The notes beneath the pieces are model-generated. The model ran no database searches and was not told the origin of the DNA. It saw only the letters and a program-made list of their open reading frames with translations. Below, one piece after another: positions 27,185 to 36,473 of a stretch of 64,000 nt of DNA (position 1 is the stretch's first letter; each line of letters starts with the position of its first letter). The DNA comes from CADEED01 sp963839685 (lineage in GTDB: Bacteria > Pseudomonadota > Gammaproteobacteria > Steroidobacterales > Steroidobacteraceae): positions 1-64,000 of the forward strand of contig CAWIVS010000009.1 in assembly GCA_963839685.1 (NCBI GenBank), given 5' to 3'. A program made the position numbers and the translations under genes.

Positions 27185-27874
27185 TGTGCGCGCCGCGCGG
27201 ACGCGCTTGCCCTGGTTGCCGAGAGCTTCCTGGCGCACGATGTCTTGGAAGCCCCCGGCACCGATCGCAATCAAATTGTGGTGCATGTTGACGCGGAGAC
27301 GTTGCGAGACCGGACAGCGGGCTGCTGTGAATTCGAGCACGGGCCTTCAATGGCCGCGGAAACCGCGCGTCGGCTGGCCTGCGACGCGAGCGTTGTTGCC
27401 CTGATCGAAAGCGATGACGGCGAGCCGCTCAACGTAGGGCGCAAGACGCGAACTATTTCTGCCGCGCTTCGACGCGTCCTGAATGCCCGCGACAAGGGCT
27501 GCCGCTTTCCCGGCTGCTCGAATACCCGTTATCTCGATGGACATCACGTCGAGCACTGGGCCAACGGCGGCGAAACGAAACCCTCCAACCTTGTCTCGCT
27601 GTGCCGCTTCCACCATCACGCCGTTCACGAAGGCGGCATTCGCATCGAGAAACTCGACGACGGCGCACTGAGATTCGTGATGCCGAACGGCAAAGACGTC
27701 GATAGCATCGCGCCCGGCCACACACAGCCGCTCGGCGACTGGAAGCGACTGCCGGCCGGAGCCGCAGTGAAAGGCTGGACGGGCGAGCGGATGGACTACG
27801 GTCTCGCCGTCGAGGTGCTATTGCAGCAGGCGAGACGGGCGAAGAACGTTCCAGCTGGAACGTCGGTTACGTGA
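27185..27874 (+). pseudogene. DUF222-HNH endonuclease, N-terminally truncated remnant
   Basis: An open frame from 27134 to 27874 holds the C-terminal half of a DUF222-HNH protein (13E12 type). It begins at RRADALALVAESFL, continues through DRNQIVVHVDAETL and ends in a complete HNH motif with CRFPGCSNTRYLDGHH, HWANGGETKPSNLVSLC and RFHHHAVHEG. Full proteins are usually more than 350 residues with an N-terminal helical DUF222 part, which is missing here. No ATG precedes the homology; only TTG 27245 could start translation. Loss by truncation beside the SDR promoter is likely. The last codons read through a copy of the dispersed palindrome. Confidence 0.7.
27846..27863. repeat. Dispersed palindrome, copy 3 (18 bp, perfect)
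   Basis: ACGTTCCAGCTGGAACGT lies inside the last codons of the HNH remnant, where it encodes part of NVPAGTS, and just beyond the stop of the convergent 23-residue gene. Its presence in coding sequence suggests that the element was acquired at, or defines, the remnant's 3' border. Confidence 0.85.
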
Positions 27875-27938
27875 TCAGCGCGATCAGGATGATGATGGGA
27901 ATTGGCACGCCAAGAACCCACAAGAGAATGGATCGCAT
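27867..27938 (-). CDS. 23-residue hydrophobic membrane peptide
   Basis: A very short gene reads ATG at 27938 to TAA at 27867. GGAGG lies at 27944-27948, five bases before the start, which is ideal. The peptide is MRSILLWVLGVP followed by IPIIILIALIT, a single hydrophobic helix with one positive charge at the N-terminus. Peptides of this pattern occur widely in proteobacteria near small membrane or stress genes, without known function. It overlaps the 3' end of the convergent HNH remnant by eight bases and follows the membrane protein gene at 27952 by 13 bases, so the two may be cotranscribed. Confidence 0.65.
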   Translation of the reverse strand: MRSILLWVLGVPIPIIILIALIT

Positions 27939-27951
27939 GATTGCCTCCGGA

Positions 27952-28881
27952 TCAGGTGTTCTCGAGGACTGATGAATCCCGCAGCCGCCCGCCGAACGTC
28001 GCTGCGAAGCTGGCAAAGAACGCGCCCACGAACAACGAGATGACGAGCCACAAGCGCGAGCGCCGCTGACGTCTTGCGCGCGTCGTCTGCAACCTGCTTT
28101 GCCTTGGCGCTCGCCTGCTCGAGATTCTGGTCAAGCCGCGAAAAAGTATCGGTGACGCGCTGTTCGGCTTCCCCCTGGTGAGCCCCGTGTTCGCCGCCAC
28201 GAGCTGACCCACATATTGCCGGTCCGACTCGGCAAGCTCACCGGACTGCAACGCATTCGCGAGGATGCGGGTGACCTCCGGGATGCGGTCAGGCGCCATG
28301 GGCTGCATGCCAGTCGGCGCCGGCGCGCGCGCCGATGCGGCAGGTGCCGCACGGTCAGTTGGCACGCGGAACAGCGAATCCACGAAGTAGCCAAGGGGAT
28401 TGGGATCGCGCGTGTCTTCGGATGACGATGCTGCGGCTGCGCCTGCCCCTACCGCGGTCACGGCCGACTTCGCGACCTCACCACCGGCTTTGAGCCCGGT
28501 CGAGATGGCCGTCCCAATCGCCGACGACAAGAGAGTAGCCATGAGAAGGGTCGCCACTGCCCAGGCCAGGAAGCCGTGCGCCGTGTCGCGGAAGAACACC
28601 TCATCGGTGTGTACGGTGACCCAGCGCGTACGCAATCGGCCCGCCAGATATCCACCCAGCGCCGAGGCCAGCAGTTGCACGGCGGCGACCCAGGCGATAG
28701 TCGAGACGCCGGCCGTGGTGCCGGGGATGCCCTCGCTGACCCAGGGCGACACGACCGCGAGGCCAAGCCCCGTCCCCAGCAGGAACAGCACGAGCGACAG
28801 CGCCGCTGCGCCGACGGCGCCAGCAATTACGGCACCCCAGGAAACGGCGCCGACTTCGGTAGTAGTAGTTGTCATGGCCAT
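27952..28881 (-). CDS. Multi-pass membrane protein with two compensating frame changes
   Basis: The uninterrupted frame gives 309 residues. N-terminal hydrophobic segments include SWGAVIAGAVGAAALSLVLF, WVAAVQLLASALGGYLAGRL and FLAWAVATLLMATLLSSAIG. A C-terminal segment is WLVISLFVGAFFASFAATFGG. Between about 28050 and 28170 the displayed frame is basic and unnatural. The other frame reads EAEQRVTDTFSRLDQ and NLEQASAKAKQVADDARKTSA, a sensible coiled coil. The first shift lies at a G-run (AGGGGG, reverse strand), so a missing G plus a second indel explains it. The function is unknown; it resembles YrzE/PhnA-like membrane proteins. Confidence 0.65.
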   Translation of the reverse strand: MAMTTTTTEVGAVSWGAVIAGAVGAAALSLVLFLLGTGLGLAVVSPWVSEGIPGTTAGVSTIAWVAAVQLLASALGGYLAGRLRTRWVTVHTDEVFFRDTAHGFLAWAVATLLMATLLSSAIGTAISTGLKAGGEVAKSAVTAVGAGAAAASSSEDTRDPNPLGYFVDSLFRVPTDRAAPAASARAPAPTGMQPMAPDRIPEVTRILANALQSGELAESDRQYVGQLVAANTGLTRGKPNSASPILFRGLTRISSRRAPRQSRLQTTRARRQRRSRLWLVISLFVGAFFASFAATFGGRLRDSSVLENT

Positions 28882-29094
28882 GAAAGTGCGCGGCTTGCAC
28901 CGGATGAGATGTAGGCGCGACTAACAATTGGGTGTAGGTGCCAAGCCTGCCTGGCCGAATCGACACGCAGGCCTGCTACTCGGCACCGTCCTACACCATG
29001 ACGAGTGGCCGCAAGTTCTGAATGTGGGCCGTTCCGACTGACGACCCGCGCGCAGACTCATACCTTGGTGTGCGGGGCGCAGGAAGGAACGGCC

Positions 29095-29490
29095 ATGCGG
29101 TGGTTTCCTCTAACAACTCCGTCAGCACAGGCCCAGACCTCGGGTTGCCGTCGTGTGTTGGTGGTCGATGACAACGAGGACGCGGCCGAGTGTCTCGCCC
29201 AGCTCCTCAGGCTCGCCGGTCACGAGGTGGAGGTTGCGTACAACGGAATGTGCGCACTCGCCCGCGTGCGCTCGCACCGTCCAGACATCGTGTTGTGTGA
29301 TCTCGGCCTGCCAGAGCTGAGCGGCTTCGACTTTGCAAAGGCCATTCGGCAACAGACCCTGTCGATCCGGCTCATTGCCATCAGTGGATACGCGCAGCCC
29401 GAGGACATCCGCAGGTCGCTGGAAGCAGGCTTCGACGCCCACCTCGCCAAGCCTGCGCAAGCGGCCGACGTCGAGCGACTGTTCGCCTGA
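29095..29490 (+). CDS. Stand-alone CheY-like receiver protein
   Basis: The 131-residue product is one receiver domain after an 18-residue N-terminal tail. The acidic pocket is DDNE (25-28), the phospho-acceptor Asp69 lies in IVLCDLGLPELSGFDFA, followed by the switch serine in AISGYAQPED and Lys119 in HLAKPAQ. It resembles the receivers fused to hybrid sensor kinases, but here it stands alone with no output domain and no adjacent kinase. ATG 29095 follows AGGAAGGAAC. A palindrome copy begins right after the stop. Confidence 0.85.
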   Translation: MRWFPLTTPSAQAQTSGCRRVLVVDDNEDAAECLAQLLRLAGHEVEVAYNGMCALARVRSHRPDIVLCDLGLPELSGFDFAKAIRQQTLSIRLIAISGYAQPEDIRRSLEAGFDAHLAKPAQAADVERLFA

Positions 29491-29508
29491 ACGTTCGAGC
29501 TGGAACGT
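29491..29508. repeat. Dispersed palindrome, copy 4 (one mismatch pair)
   Basis: ACGTTCGAGCTGGAACGT begins at the base after the receiver stop codon. Arms ACGTTC and GAACGT pair around a centre with one G-G mismatch beside AGCT. The remaining bases to 29708 hold no gene; they form the upstream region of the IclR relic. Confidence 0.75.
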
Positions 29509-29708
29509 CAACGATCTACGCTCGTAGTGCCCGCCCGCCGTGGCTTCCTCTGGCACGTATTTGGGCTCTCAAATGGCTCGAGGCCTCGCGATCGCAGCGG
29601 TTTCGAGGTCGACCTGGCCTGGTCGGCTGGCGCAATGATTTCGGTACGGCTCGTCCACGCGACCGAAATTGATTGGAGTTGAGCGGACTCGGGTAATCTA
29701 TCACCCGC

Positions 29709-30509
29709 ATGCCGCGCCAAACATCCGGTTCCGCCAAGTCCACCTCGCGTCGCGGCTACTCTGCACCCGCCCTCGAGAAGGGCATGGACATCCTCGAGTT
29801 GTTGGCCGACGCGGACTCGGGGCTCACCGTATCCGAAATTTCACAGCGACTCAAGCGTCGCATGAGCGAACTGTTCCGCATCATCGTCGTCTGGAACGGC
29901 GCGCGTGGCTGCAGAAAGATCCTGAGAGCTCGCGCTACAGCGTGTCGTATCACGTCTTGCAAGCTCGCGCATCGCGGCACTCCGGCGCGAAGCTTGACGC
30001 TCACAGCCGCGCCCGTGATGCACGAGTTGTCGACCGGATGAACCAGTCATGCCACCTCGTGGTTCGTTCCGGTACCCAGGGCCTGGTGATCCTTCGCCAC
30101 GGAGAATCTCAAGCGGCATGCGAACCTCTCCGTGAGGCTCGGCGCCGTCATCAATCTCGTCGTCGAGCTGTTCGGGCCACATGCTTCTGGCGCACATGGA
30201 GCCCGGCGATCTCGAGAGTCTGTTGAGACTGCTGCCCCGGCCCATGGGCAATTTCGCGGGCGAAACTGGACAAGTCGCTCGACGCGGATCCGCCGGCGCG
30301 GGTTTGAAGTTCAACACAGCACGATCACCGCCGGCGTGACCGACATCAGCTATCCCATTCGCGGCTTCGATGGCTCGGTCGTGGCGGCGTTGACCGTTCC
30401 TTATCTACATGTGCTCGACGATTCCCTGCCGACCACCGTCGAGCAGACACGGCGGCTGCTCCAGGAAGCCACCCACCGCATATCGCTGGCCCTCGGAGGA
30501 CCGCGATAG
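29709..30509 (+). pseudogene. IclR-family regulator, multiply frameshifted
   Basis: The N-terminus (29709 to about 29890) reads SAPALEKGMDILELLADADSGLTVSEISQRLKRRMSELFRII, an IclR winged helix. The effector domain then continues in other frames: AWLQKDPESSRYSV, MNQSCHLVVRSGTQGLVIL, VRLGAVINLV, LLAHMEPGDLESLL and, to the stop at 30509, STITAGVTDISYPIRGFDGSVVAALTVPYL. At least five frame changes are needed, more than in any neighbour, so this may be a true pseudogene. It stands at the head of the carbohydrate locus, where an IclR would be a sugar or aromatic-acid regulator. Confidence 0.7.
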
Positions 30510-30525
30510 CCGGGCGGGCCCTGCT

Positions 30526-31718
30526 TCACTTCTTCCGGAAGATCCTCGCGGCGAAATCCTTCAGGTTTCGGCGCCACGTCTGCCATTCGTGGTCGGTGCC
30601 GGGTGACTCCCAGTACACGTGCTCGAACTCCGGCCTCGGTCAGCGCGGTGTGCAGGCCGCGGATACGGGTCGTGAATCGCTCGGTTTCGGCAGTACCCAC
30701 GCCGAGGTACAGCAGATGCACCTTCTTCGCGAATGCCGCCGGATCCGCGAACACGCCGTTGAAGTCGGTCTTCATGTCCGGCTTGCGGTCTTCGAGCAGT
30801 ACCGCCAGCTGCCACTGAATCCACCGATGTGCGAGAACAGGTCGAGATGATTGAGGGTGACATGGAAGGTCTGGAATCCTCCCATCGACAGTCCGGCCAT
30901 GGCGCGATGATCGCGGTCCGGCAACGTGCGGTATGTCTTGTCGACGAACGGAATCAGCGCCTGCGTGACGTCGTCCTCGAATACCTTCGCCATCTCGTTG
31001 CGCGCCTGGGCAGCTTGCGGTGAGCCCAGCGTCGGGACCGTGAGATTCGGCGCAGGAGAGCCAGCCCGGCGCGCATAACCGTAAGCCATGACGATGATCA
31101 TGGGCCTGGCTTCTCCCGCGGCGATCAGGTTGTCGAGGATGAAGTTGGCGCGCCCCTGGCGGATCCAGCCGGTTTCATCCTCGCCGCCGCCATGCTGTAG
31201 ATAGAGCACGGGATAACGCTTCTTCGGCTGTGATTCATAGTCCGGCGGAAGGTAGACCATGGCATGCCGCCAGCTGGCCGTGACGCCGGAGTGATACCAC
31301 ACATCCCGGACCTGACCGTGCGGCACGTCCTGGATGGAATAGTAGGTAGAGCCTGGCTCCGGGACCTCGACGGCACTCACATACCGCGAGCCGCCGAAGA
31401 AAGCCCTGCTGCCGGGATCGCTGACGTCGGCGCCGTCCACGTTGAACACGTAGTAATGCAGTCCCGGCACCATGGGATCGGTGGTGAACGTCCAGAATCC
31501 GTCGGCCTGTTTTTCCATGTCGACCTTGGGACCACTCCAGAAGTTGAGCCTGACCTTGTTGGCCTCGGGCGCCTTGACCGCAGCTGCACACGGCCGGCCG
31601 CATCGACACGCGGATATTCCGCGCCCCACACGTTGGTCTCGGCAGCCTGGAACTGCGCCGCCTCCTGTGCGCCGCAGGTACTCGCGATCAACAGGGCAAG
31701 GCAAAAGATCTGTCTCAT
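30526..31718 (-). pseudogene. CE1-type esterase (feruloyl/acetyl xylan), frameshifted
   Basis: The gene starts with signal peptide MRQIFCLALLIASTCG at 31718. Near 31600 the frame changes to one reading VKAPEANKVRLNFW and YYVFNVDGADVSDPGS, a CBM48/E-set-like domain. The esterase domain follows: PVLYLQHGGGEDETGW, nucleophile region GLSMGGFQT, and HIGGFSG. Two further changes near 30800 and 30610 lead through FNGVFADPAAFAKKVHLLYLGVGT to ESPGTDHEWQTWRRNL (catalytic histidine region) and a stop at 30526. This layout matches esterases that remove ferulate or acetate from xylan. All catalytic segments survive, so sequencing indels are plausible. Confidence 0.72.
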
Positions 31719-31919
31719 GAAGATTCCTCGTCTATTGAATGCCGTAGGGGAGGCTGCCGTGCAGAGGGAACACGGCAGCCTCGAGGGTCACCACTGTTGC
31801 CATCGGGACCGGACTTGTGGTCACCCACAGCAATACTCCCGATACTTCTCATGCGCGGTCAAGGTGTCGTTGTTCTTTTGCCCGGGATATCCATTTTGCT
31901 ATTCATCGATTCGGTTCGT

Positions 31920-31942
31920 GAAAGTCGATTGCCATAGTGAAA
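31920..31942 (+). promoter_or_regulatory. Shared carbohydrate-locus motif, site A
   Basis: The site matches GAAAGT-N3-TTGCCATAGT-R-AAA, also found at 35608 and, inverted, at 40380. It lies about 67 bases upstream of the beta-helix start and about 200 bases upstream of the divergent esterase. The 290-bp gap 31719-32008 otherwise shows no gene. The motif is probably an operator or a promoter element. Confidence 0.6.
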
Positions 31943-32008
31943 TCACCTGACGATGCTGCATTGTCGCGGTTTCGCACCGCGGAGTTGCCTATCGACATGG
32001 GAGCGGCG

Positions 32009-33944
32009 ATGAGAGTCGCGCAGAGATCGGTCGGTGTCGCTGCGTTCCTGGTGGCCTGTTGCGCAGTGCCGTGGCCGTGTGCTGGCCGACGCGGCCAGCG
32101 TGGCGCTCGAGTCCCGCCTGCCCGACGGTACGGAATTCACTTTCTGGGAGCGGCCGCTCACCTTCAGCAGGACCTACTACGTCGACGGCGGCTCACCGAA
32201 AAGTGATGACCGCGGTCTCGGAACCAAGCAGCGGCCGTTTCGCACCATCAGCAAGGCGGCCGCGGTCCTGCAGCCGGGCGAACGCGTGGTGATTGCGACC
32301 GGCACCTACCGGGAGCTCGTTCGACCGGCGCGCGGCGGTTCCGGCCCCGACAAGATGATCAGCTACGAGGCGGCGCCGGGTGCCGTGGTCATCGTGAAGG
32401 CGTCTGAAGTCCTGCGCGATGGATGGGAGCCGAGTACCGAACCCATGCGGGGCGGCGTCGAGGAAGGCGTGCGCGTCTGGAAGCACCCGCTGCCGGGCAC
32501 GCTGTTCTCCGACGCCTACAACCCCTTTGCCATGGTCAACGTGCCCGGCGACTGGTCCTGGCTCGACACAAAAAGAGTCGACATGGGACCGTATTTCCGG
32601 CGACGTGGCATGGTGTTCGTCGATGGAAAACCGCTGGAGCCCATGGAGCAGTATCGCGAACTCGGCAACGTGCCTCTGCCGGGCGCGCCGCTGCCGGACA
32701 GCCAGCCACCCCGTCGCAGCGGATTGCCGTCGCGCTCGCGAGGCGGACCGACCATGCAGGAAATCGGCGGGTCATCCGACGGGCGATTCTGGGTGGAACA
32801 CCAGGGCAACGTCATTCATGTCCGCGTGCCATCAGGCGATCCCCGCACATCGCTCGTGGAGATCAGCGTGCGCGAGCAGGCGTTTGCGCCGCGCGAAAAG
32901 GGCCTGGGCTACATCCGCATCAAGGGCCTCACCTTCCAGCATGCCGGAAACGCATTTCCGCCGCCGCAGCGGGGGCTCGTTTCAACCGGGGGCGGCCATC
33001 ACTGGATCATCGAAGGCAACACGATCGAATGGGCCAACGGTGTCGGCCTGGATATCGGCAGTCAGCACTGGAGCGGCGCGCGCCATCCGCAGTCCGGTGA
33101 GGCACATGTCGTGCGCGGCAACACGCTGCGCTACATCGGCGTCGAAGGTATCGGCGGCATGGGAACCAGCAACACACTCGTCGAGGACAATCTCATCGAG
33201 TGGGTAGGCTGGCAGGATGCCGAGCGGGCGTGGGAAGCGGCCGGTGCAAAGTTCCACCGCGCCCGCAACCTGCTGTTTCGACGCAATGTCGTCCGGCACA
33301 TTCGCCACGCCAACGCGGTCTGGCTCGACGTCGGTAACTCCAACAGCCGCATCACCGCCAACGTGTTCGCCGATGTGCTGACCGTCAGCGCGGCCGTTCA
33401 CATGGAGATGAGCCTCGCGATCAACCAGGTCGACAACAACATCATCTGGGATATCCGCAACGCGGAGCCGGGCACGCCCGGGCAACGGGGAGCAGCGGGT
33501 TCCGGCGTCTTCCTCCATGCCTCGGAGAAACAGATCGTCGCGCAGAACATCATCGGCCGTTGCGACAACGTCGGCGTGTTTCCGGTGCTGCGTCCCGATC
33601 GCGAGGGCAGCGGCAACGGCCGAGGACACAGGATCCGTGACAACCTGTTCGTCGGATGCAAGAACGGCGGCATCGTCTTCGTGCACGCGGACAACGCGGC
33701 TGATGGCAATGTCTACTCCGCCCTGCCTGCGAAGTTCGGTGGCTTCCTGGACGGCGATACCGTCCAGTGGCTGGACCTGCCTGCGTGGCGCGCGCGCGGA
33801 TGGGACGCCCAGGGCAGCATCGCCGATCTCGACGCGAGCTTCGATGCAGATCGCCTCGAACTCCGTCTGAACGGCAAGGCGCCATTGCCCGCACTACCCG
33901 GGCTCCACCCTCGCGTGACGGTTATTCCAGCGACAACACCGTGA
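32009..33944 (+). pseudogene. Secreted right-handed beta-helix protein (one frameshift)
   Basis: ATG 32009 (MRVAQRSVGVAAFLV) gives a signal peptide, preceded by GGGAG. Near 32080 one surplus base moves translation into the frame VLADAASVALESRLPDG, which stays open to 33944, about 640 residues in all. A DUF1565-like start (YYVDGGSPKSDDRGLGTKQRPFRTISKA) is followed by parallel beta-helix rungs with HHWIIEGNTIEW, AHVVRGNTLRYIG and NTLVEDNLIEWVG. The fold is typical of polysaccharide lyases and glycosidases. Its role here is inferred to be outer-membrane or periplasmic attack on hemicellulose or pectin. Its end overlaps GH51 by 23 bases. Confidence 0.72.
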
Positions 33945-35487
33945 CCGAGGCCGGCGGCAGCCGGACGGAAACCTTGCCGCCCGCAACCTTACCCGTGCTC
34001 TTCTTCGGCGCTACTCCTGCGGGCGCTTCGAAGGTGTTCACGCTGTCAACCGTCGGTGCGCTCAAGGTTTCGCCCCGGGCAGTCTTTACCCCAGGCATCG
34101 ACGCCTCGATCGTGACGGATCTCGTGGGGTCGAGGTTGGTCAGCGACAGCCACACCTTGCCGTCGCTGTCCCGCGCCGCGATGGCGTCGACTCTCGGCAT
34201 TTCGATGTTCCCGAACTTGTAGACACCGGCATCGAACTGCACTGGCAGGAACGTGGCGTCCTGGAAGGGCACGTACATCCTGAACACGTGGTAGGTGGGC
34301 GTGAGGACCATCTTCTCGCCGCGCGTGAAGATCATGGCCTGCAACACGTTCACCATCTGCGCGATGTTGGCGATCTTCACGCGATCGGCGTGGCGCGCGA
34401 ACGCGTTGATGTTCAAGGCCGCGATGACGGCGTCGCGCAGGCTGTTCTGCTGCTCGAGGAAGCCGTCCTGGGTGCCGGGCATTTTCTCCAGCCACACACC
34501 CCACTCGTCCACGGACAGCAGGACCTTCTTGTCGGGATCGTATTTGTCCATGATGCCGCCGTGCAGCTTCAGCAGCTCGTACATGCGGCGCGTGGACTGC
34601 AGCAGCTCGGCGTATTCCTGCTCGCCGAAGCCCACGGACTTGTACGCCGGCGGCCACTTGACGACGGTGTAGTAGTGCAGCGAGATGCCTTCGATGTCCC
34701 ACGCCCAGGTCTTGTTCTTCCACGCAGCCATCACCGCTTCGGTGTAACTCGGGTCCGCGGTATCCGGGCCGACGGCGATGCGGCGCATCTTCTGGTCCGG
34801 GTTGTAGTTGCGCGCGTAGCGGGCGTACACCTTGAGCAGGTCGGTGTAGTACTCCGGAGTCATGGAGCCACCACAGCCCCAGTTCTCGTTGCCGATGCCG
34901 AGGATGGGAACGCGGTACGGCTGCGGGTGCCCGTTGGCCGCACGCTGCTTCTGCAGCGCCGTCGGCTGCGGTGTGGTCAGGTACTCGAGCCAGTCGGCCG
35001 ACTCTGCCGGGGTGCCCGATCCCACGTTGATGGATAGATAGGCTTCCGCGCCTACCTGGTCGAGGAAGTCGAAGAATTCGTGCGTGCCGAAGGTGTTGGG
35101 TTCTATGACGCCGCCCCAGTTCGGGTTCAGCGTGGCCGGCCGCTGGTCGCGGGGGCCGATGCCGTTCCGCCAGTGGTACTCGTCGGCAAAACAGCCGCCG
35201 GGCCAGCGCACGTTGGGCACCTTGATGGCCCTGAGCGCGGCGACCACGTCATTGCGGATGCCGCGGGTGTTCGGGATCTTCGAGTCCGGCCCGACCCACA
35301 CGCCTTCGTAGACCCCGCGCCCGAGGTGCTCGGCAAATTGCCCGAAGATGTGTCGATCGATCTTCGCGCCGGGCTTTGCGGCGTCGATGGTCACGCGGAT
35401 GACGTCGTCGGCCGCGGCCGCATGCATCGACGCGGAAATGGACAACGCGGCGAATACCCACCACGACGCACGGACTGGATTCTTCAC
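33922..35487 (-). CDS. Secreted alpha-L-arabinofuranosidase, GH51
   Basis: The 521-residue enzyme releases arabinose from arabinoxylan or arabinan. GTG 35487 is chosen as the start because GAGGAG precedes it and the product then begins with a signal peptide (to about SMHAAA). GH51 sequence is clear: IFGQFAEHLGRGVYEGVWVG, RWPGGCFADEYHWRNGIGP, acid/base Glu201 in GIGNENWGCGG and nucleophile Glu328 in SVDEWGVW. A C-terminal beta-sandwich ends the protein. It is divergent from the GntR gene, with motif B between them. Confidence 0.9.
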   Translation of the reverse strand: MKNPVRASWWVFAALSISASMHAAAADDVIRVTIDAAKPGAKIDRHIFGQFAEHLGRGVYEGVWVGPDSKIPNTRGIRNDVVAALRAIKVPNVRWPGGCFADEYHWRNGIGPRDQRPATLNPNWGGVIEPNTFGTHEFFDFLDQVGAEAYLSINVGSGTPAESADWLEYLTTPQPTALQKQRAANGHPQPYRVPILGIGNENWGCGGSMTPEYYTDLLKVYARYARNYNPDQKMRRIAVGPDTADPSYTEAVMAAWKNKTWAWDIEGISLHYYTVVKWPPAYKSVGFGEQEYAELLQSTRRMYELLKLHGGIMDKYDPDKKVLLSVDEWGVWLEKMPGTQDGFLEQQNSLRDAVIAALNINAFARHADRVKIANIAQMVNVLQAMIFTRGEKMVLTPTYHVFRMYVPFQDATFLPVQFDAGVYKFGNIEMPRVDAIAARDSDGKVWLSLTNLDPTRSVTIEASMPGVKTARGETLSAPTVDSVNTFEAPAGVAPKKSTGKVAGGKVSVRLPPASVTVLSLE

Positions 35488-35607
35488 GGAACCTACTCCT
35501 CGACTTGCTGCTGCCACAACGGTACCACGGTGGATGTCATTCGCATCTGCGGAGGGTCCCATATGCCTTTTGCAATCCCGCCGCGATCTGTCGAAGACCG
35601 TCCAATG

Positions 35608-35630
35608 GAAAGTGTGTTGCCATAGTAAAA
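35608..35630 (+). promoter_or_regulatory. Shared carbohydrate-locus motif, site B
   Basis: This is the second match to GAAAGT-N3-TTGCCATAGT-R-AAA, 64 bases upstream of the GntR/FCD start and about 120 bases upstream of the divergent GH51 start. It is identical to site C at 20 of the 23 positions or better over the TTGCCATAGTAAAA block. Position next to the regulator suggests autoregulation. Confidence 0.65.
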
Positions 35631-35693
35631 GCCGCTGTCATGCCAGCACCCGCGGTGCTACCTTGCTGCACGCGGCGGACAGAAGGGAAACTG

Positions 35694-36461
35694 ATGAAGA
35701 GTGCAACGCGCGCACCGATTCGCATTCACAACCAGATTGCGCGCGAGATCGGCACCGCGATCGTCTCGGGGCAACTGCGGCCGGGCCGCGTGCTCGACAA
35801 CGAGATCGAGGCCAGCGCGCGGCGTAACGTTTCACACACCGCGTATCGCGAAGCACTGCGGATCCTGAGCGCCAAGGGTCTCATTCACAGCCGGCCGCGC
35901 CTCGGCACGCGGGTGAGCGAGGTTTCCGAGTGGCATCTGCTGGACAACGACGTGCTCACCTGGCTGTTCAGCGGAACGCCGGAGCCGGAGGTGATCCATG
36001 GGCTGTTCGAGCTGCGCACCATCGTCGAGCCGGCGGCGGCGGCCATCGCGGCGCTTCGCCGCACGCCCCAGCAACTGCTCGAGATGGAAGCGGCCCTGGA
36101 ACAGATGGCGCTTCACACGCTGCACCGCGCTGAAGGGCGCAAGGCAGACAAGGCGTTTCATGCCGCCCTGCTCGCCGGCACGAAAAACCCATTCCTCATT
36201 TCGCTCACGAATGGCGTCACCGCCGCGGTCGATGCGCTGACCCAGTACAAGTTGCGTCTCGCGAAGGTCAAGCGCGATCCGGTTCCGGACCATCGTCGTG
36301 TCTACGAAGCTGTGGCGGCGCGGGACGCGGATGCGGCCCGCGTGGCGATGGACCGGTTGATTCGCCTTGCCATCCAGGACATGCCCGCCAGCCAGCGTCC
36401 CAGGCGCCTATCCACTGCGTCGCTGCCCGGCATCGCCTATCTGCTCCCCGCATCGCCATAG
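35694..36461 (+). CDS. GntR/FCD-family transcriptional regulator
   Basis: The 255-residue protein has a GntR winged helix at 1-75 (QIAREIGTAIVSGQLRPGRVL, NVSHTAYREALRILSAKGLIHSRPRLGTRV) and an FCD ligand domain at 90-235. The FCD metal-binding residues are suggested by FELRTIVEPAAAAIAA, KADKAFHAALLAGTKNPFL and VPDHRRVYEAVAARDADAARVAM. FCD regulators commonly bind sugar acids such as glucuronate or galactonate. ATG 35694 follows AGAAGGGA. It is the only intact regulator in the hydrolase locus and may bind the motif at 31920, 35608 and 40380. Confidence 0.9.
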   Translation: MKSATRAPIRIHNQIAREIGTAIVSGQLRPGRVLDNEIEASARRNVSHTAYREALRILSAKGLIHSRPRLGTRVSEVSEWHLLDNDVLTWLFSGTPEPEVIHGLFELRTIVEPAAAAIAALRRTPQQLLEMEAALEQMALHTLHRAEGRKADKAFHAALLAGTKNPFLISLTNGVTAAVDALTQYKLRLAKVKRDPVPDHRRVYEAVAARDADAARVAMDRLIRLAIQDMPASQRPRRLSTASLPGIAYLLPASP

Positions 36462-36473
36462 AGAACCCAGTCC

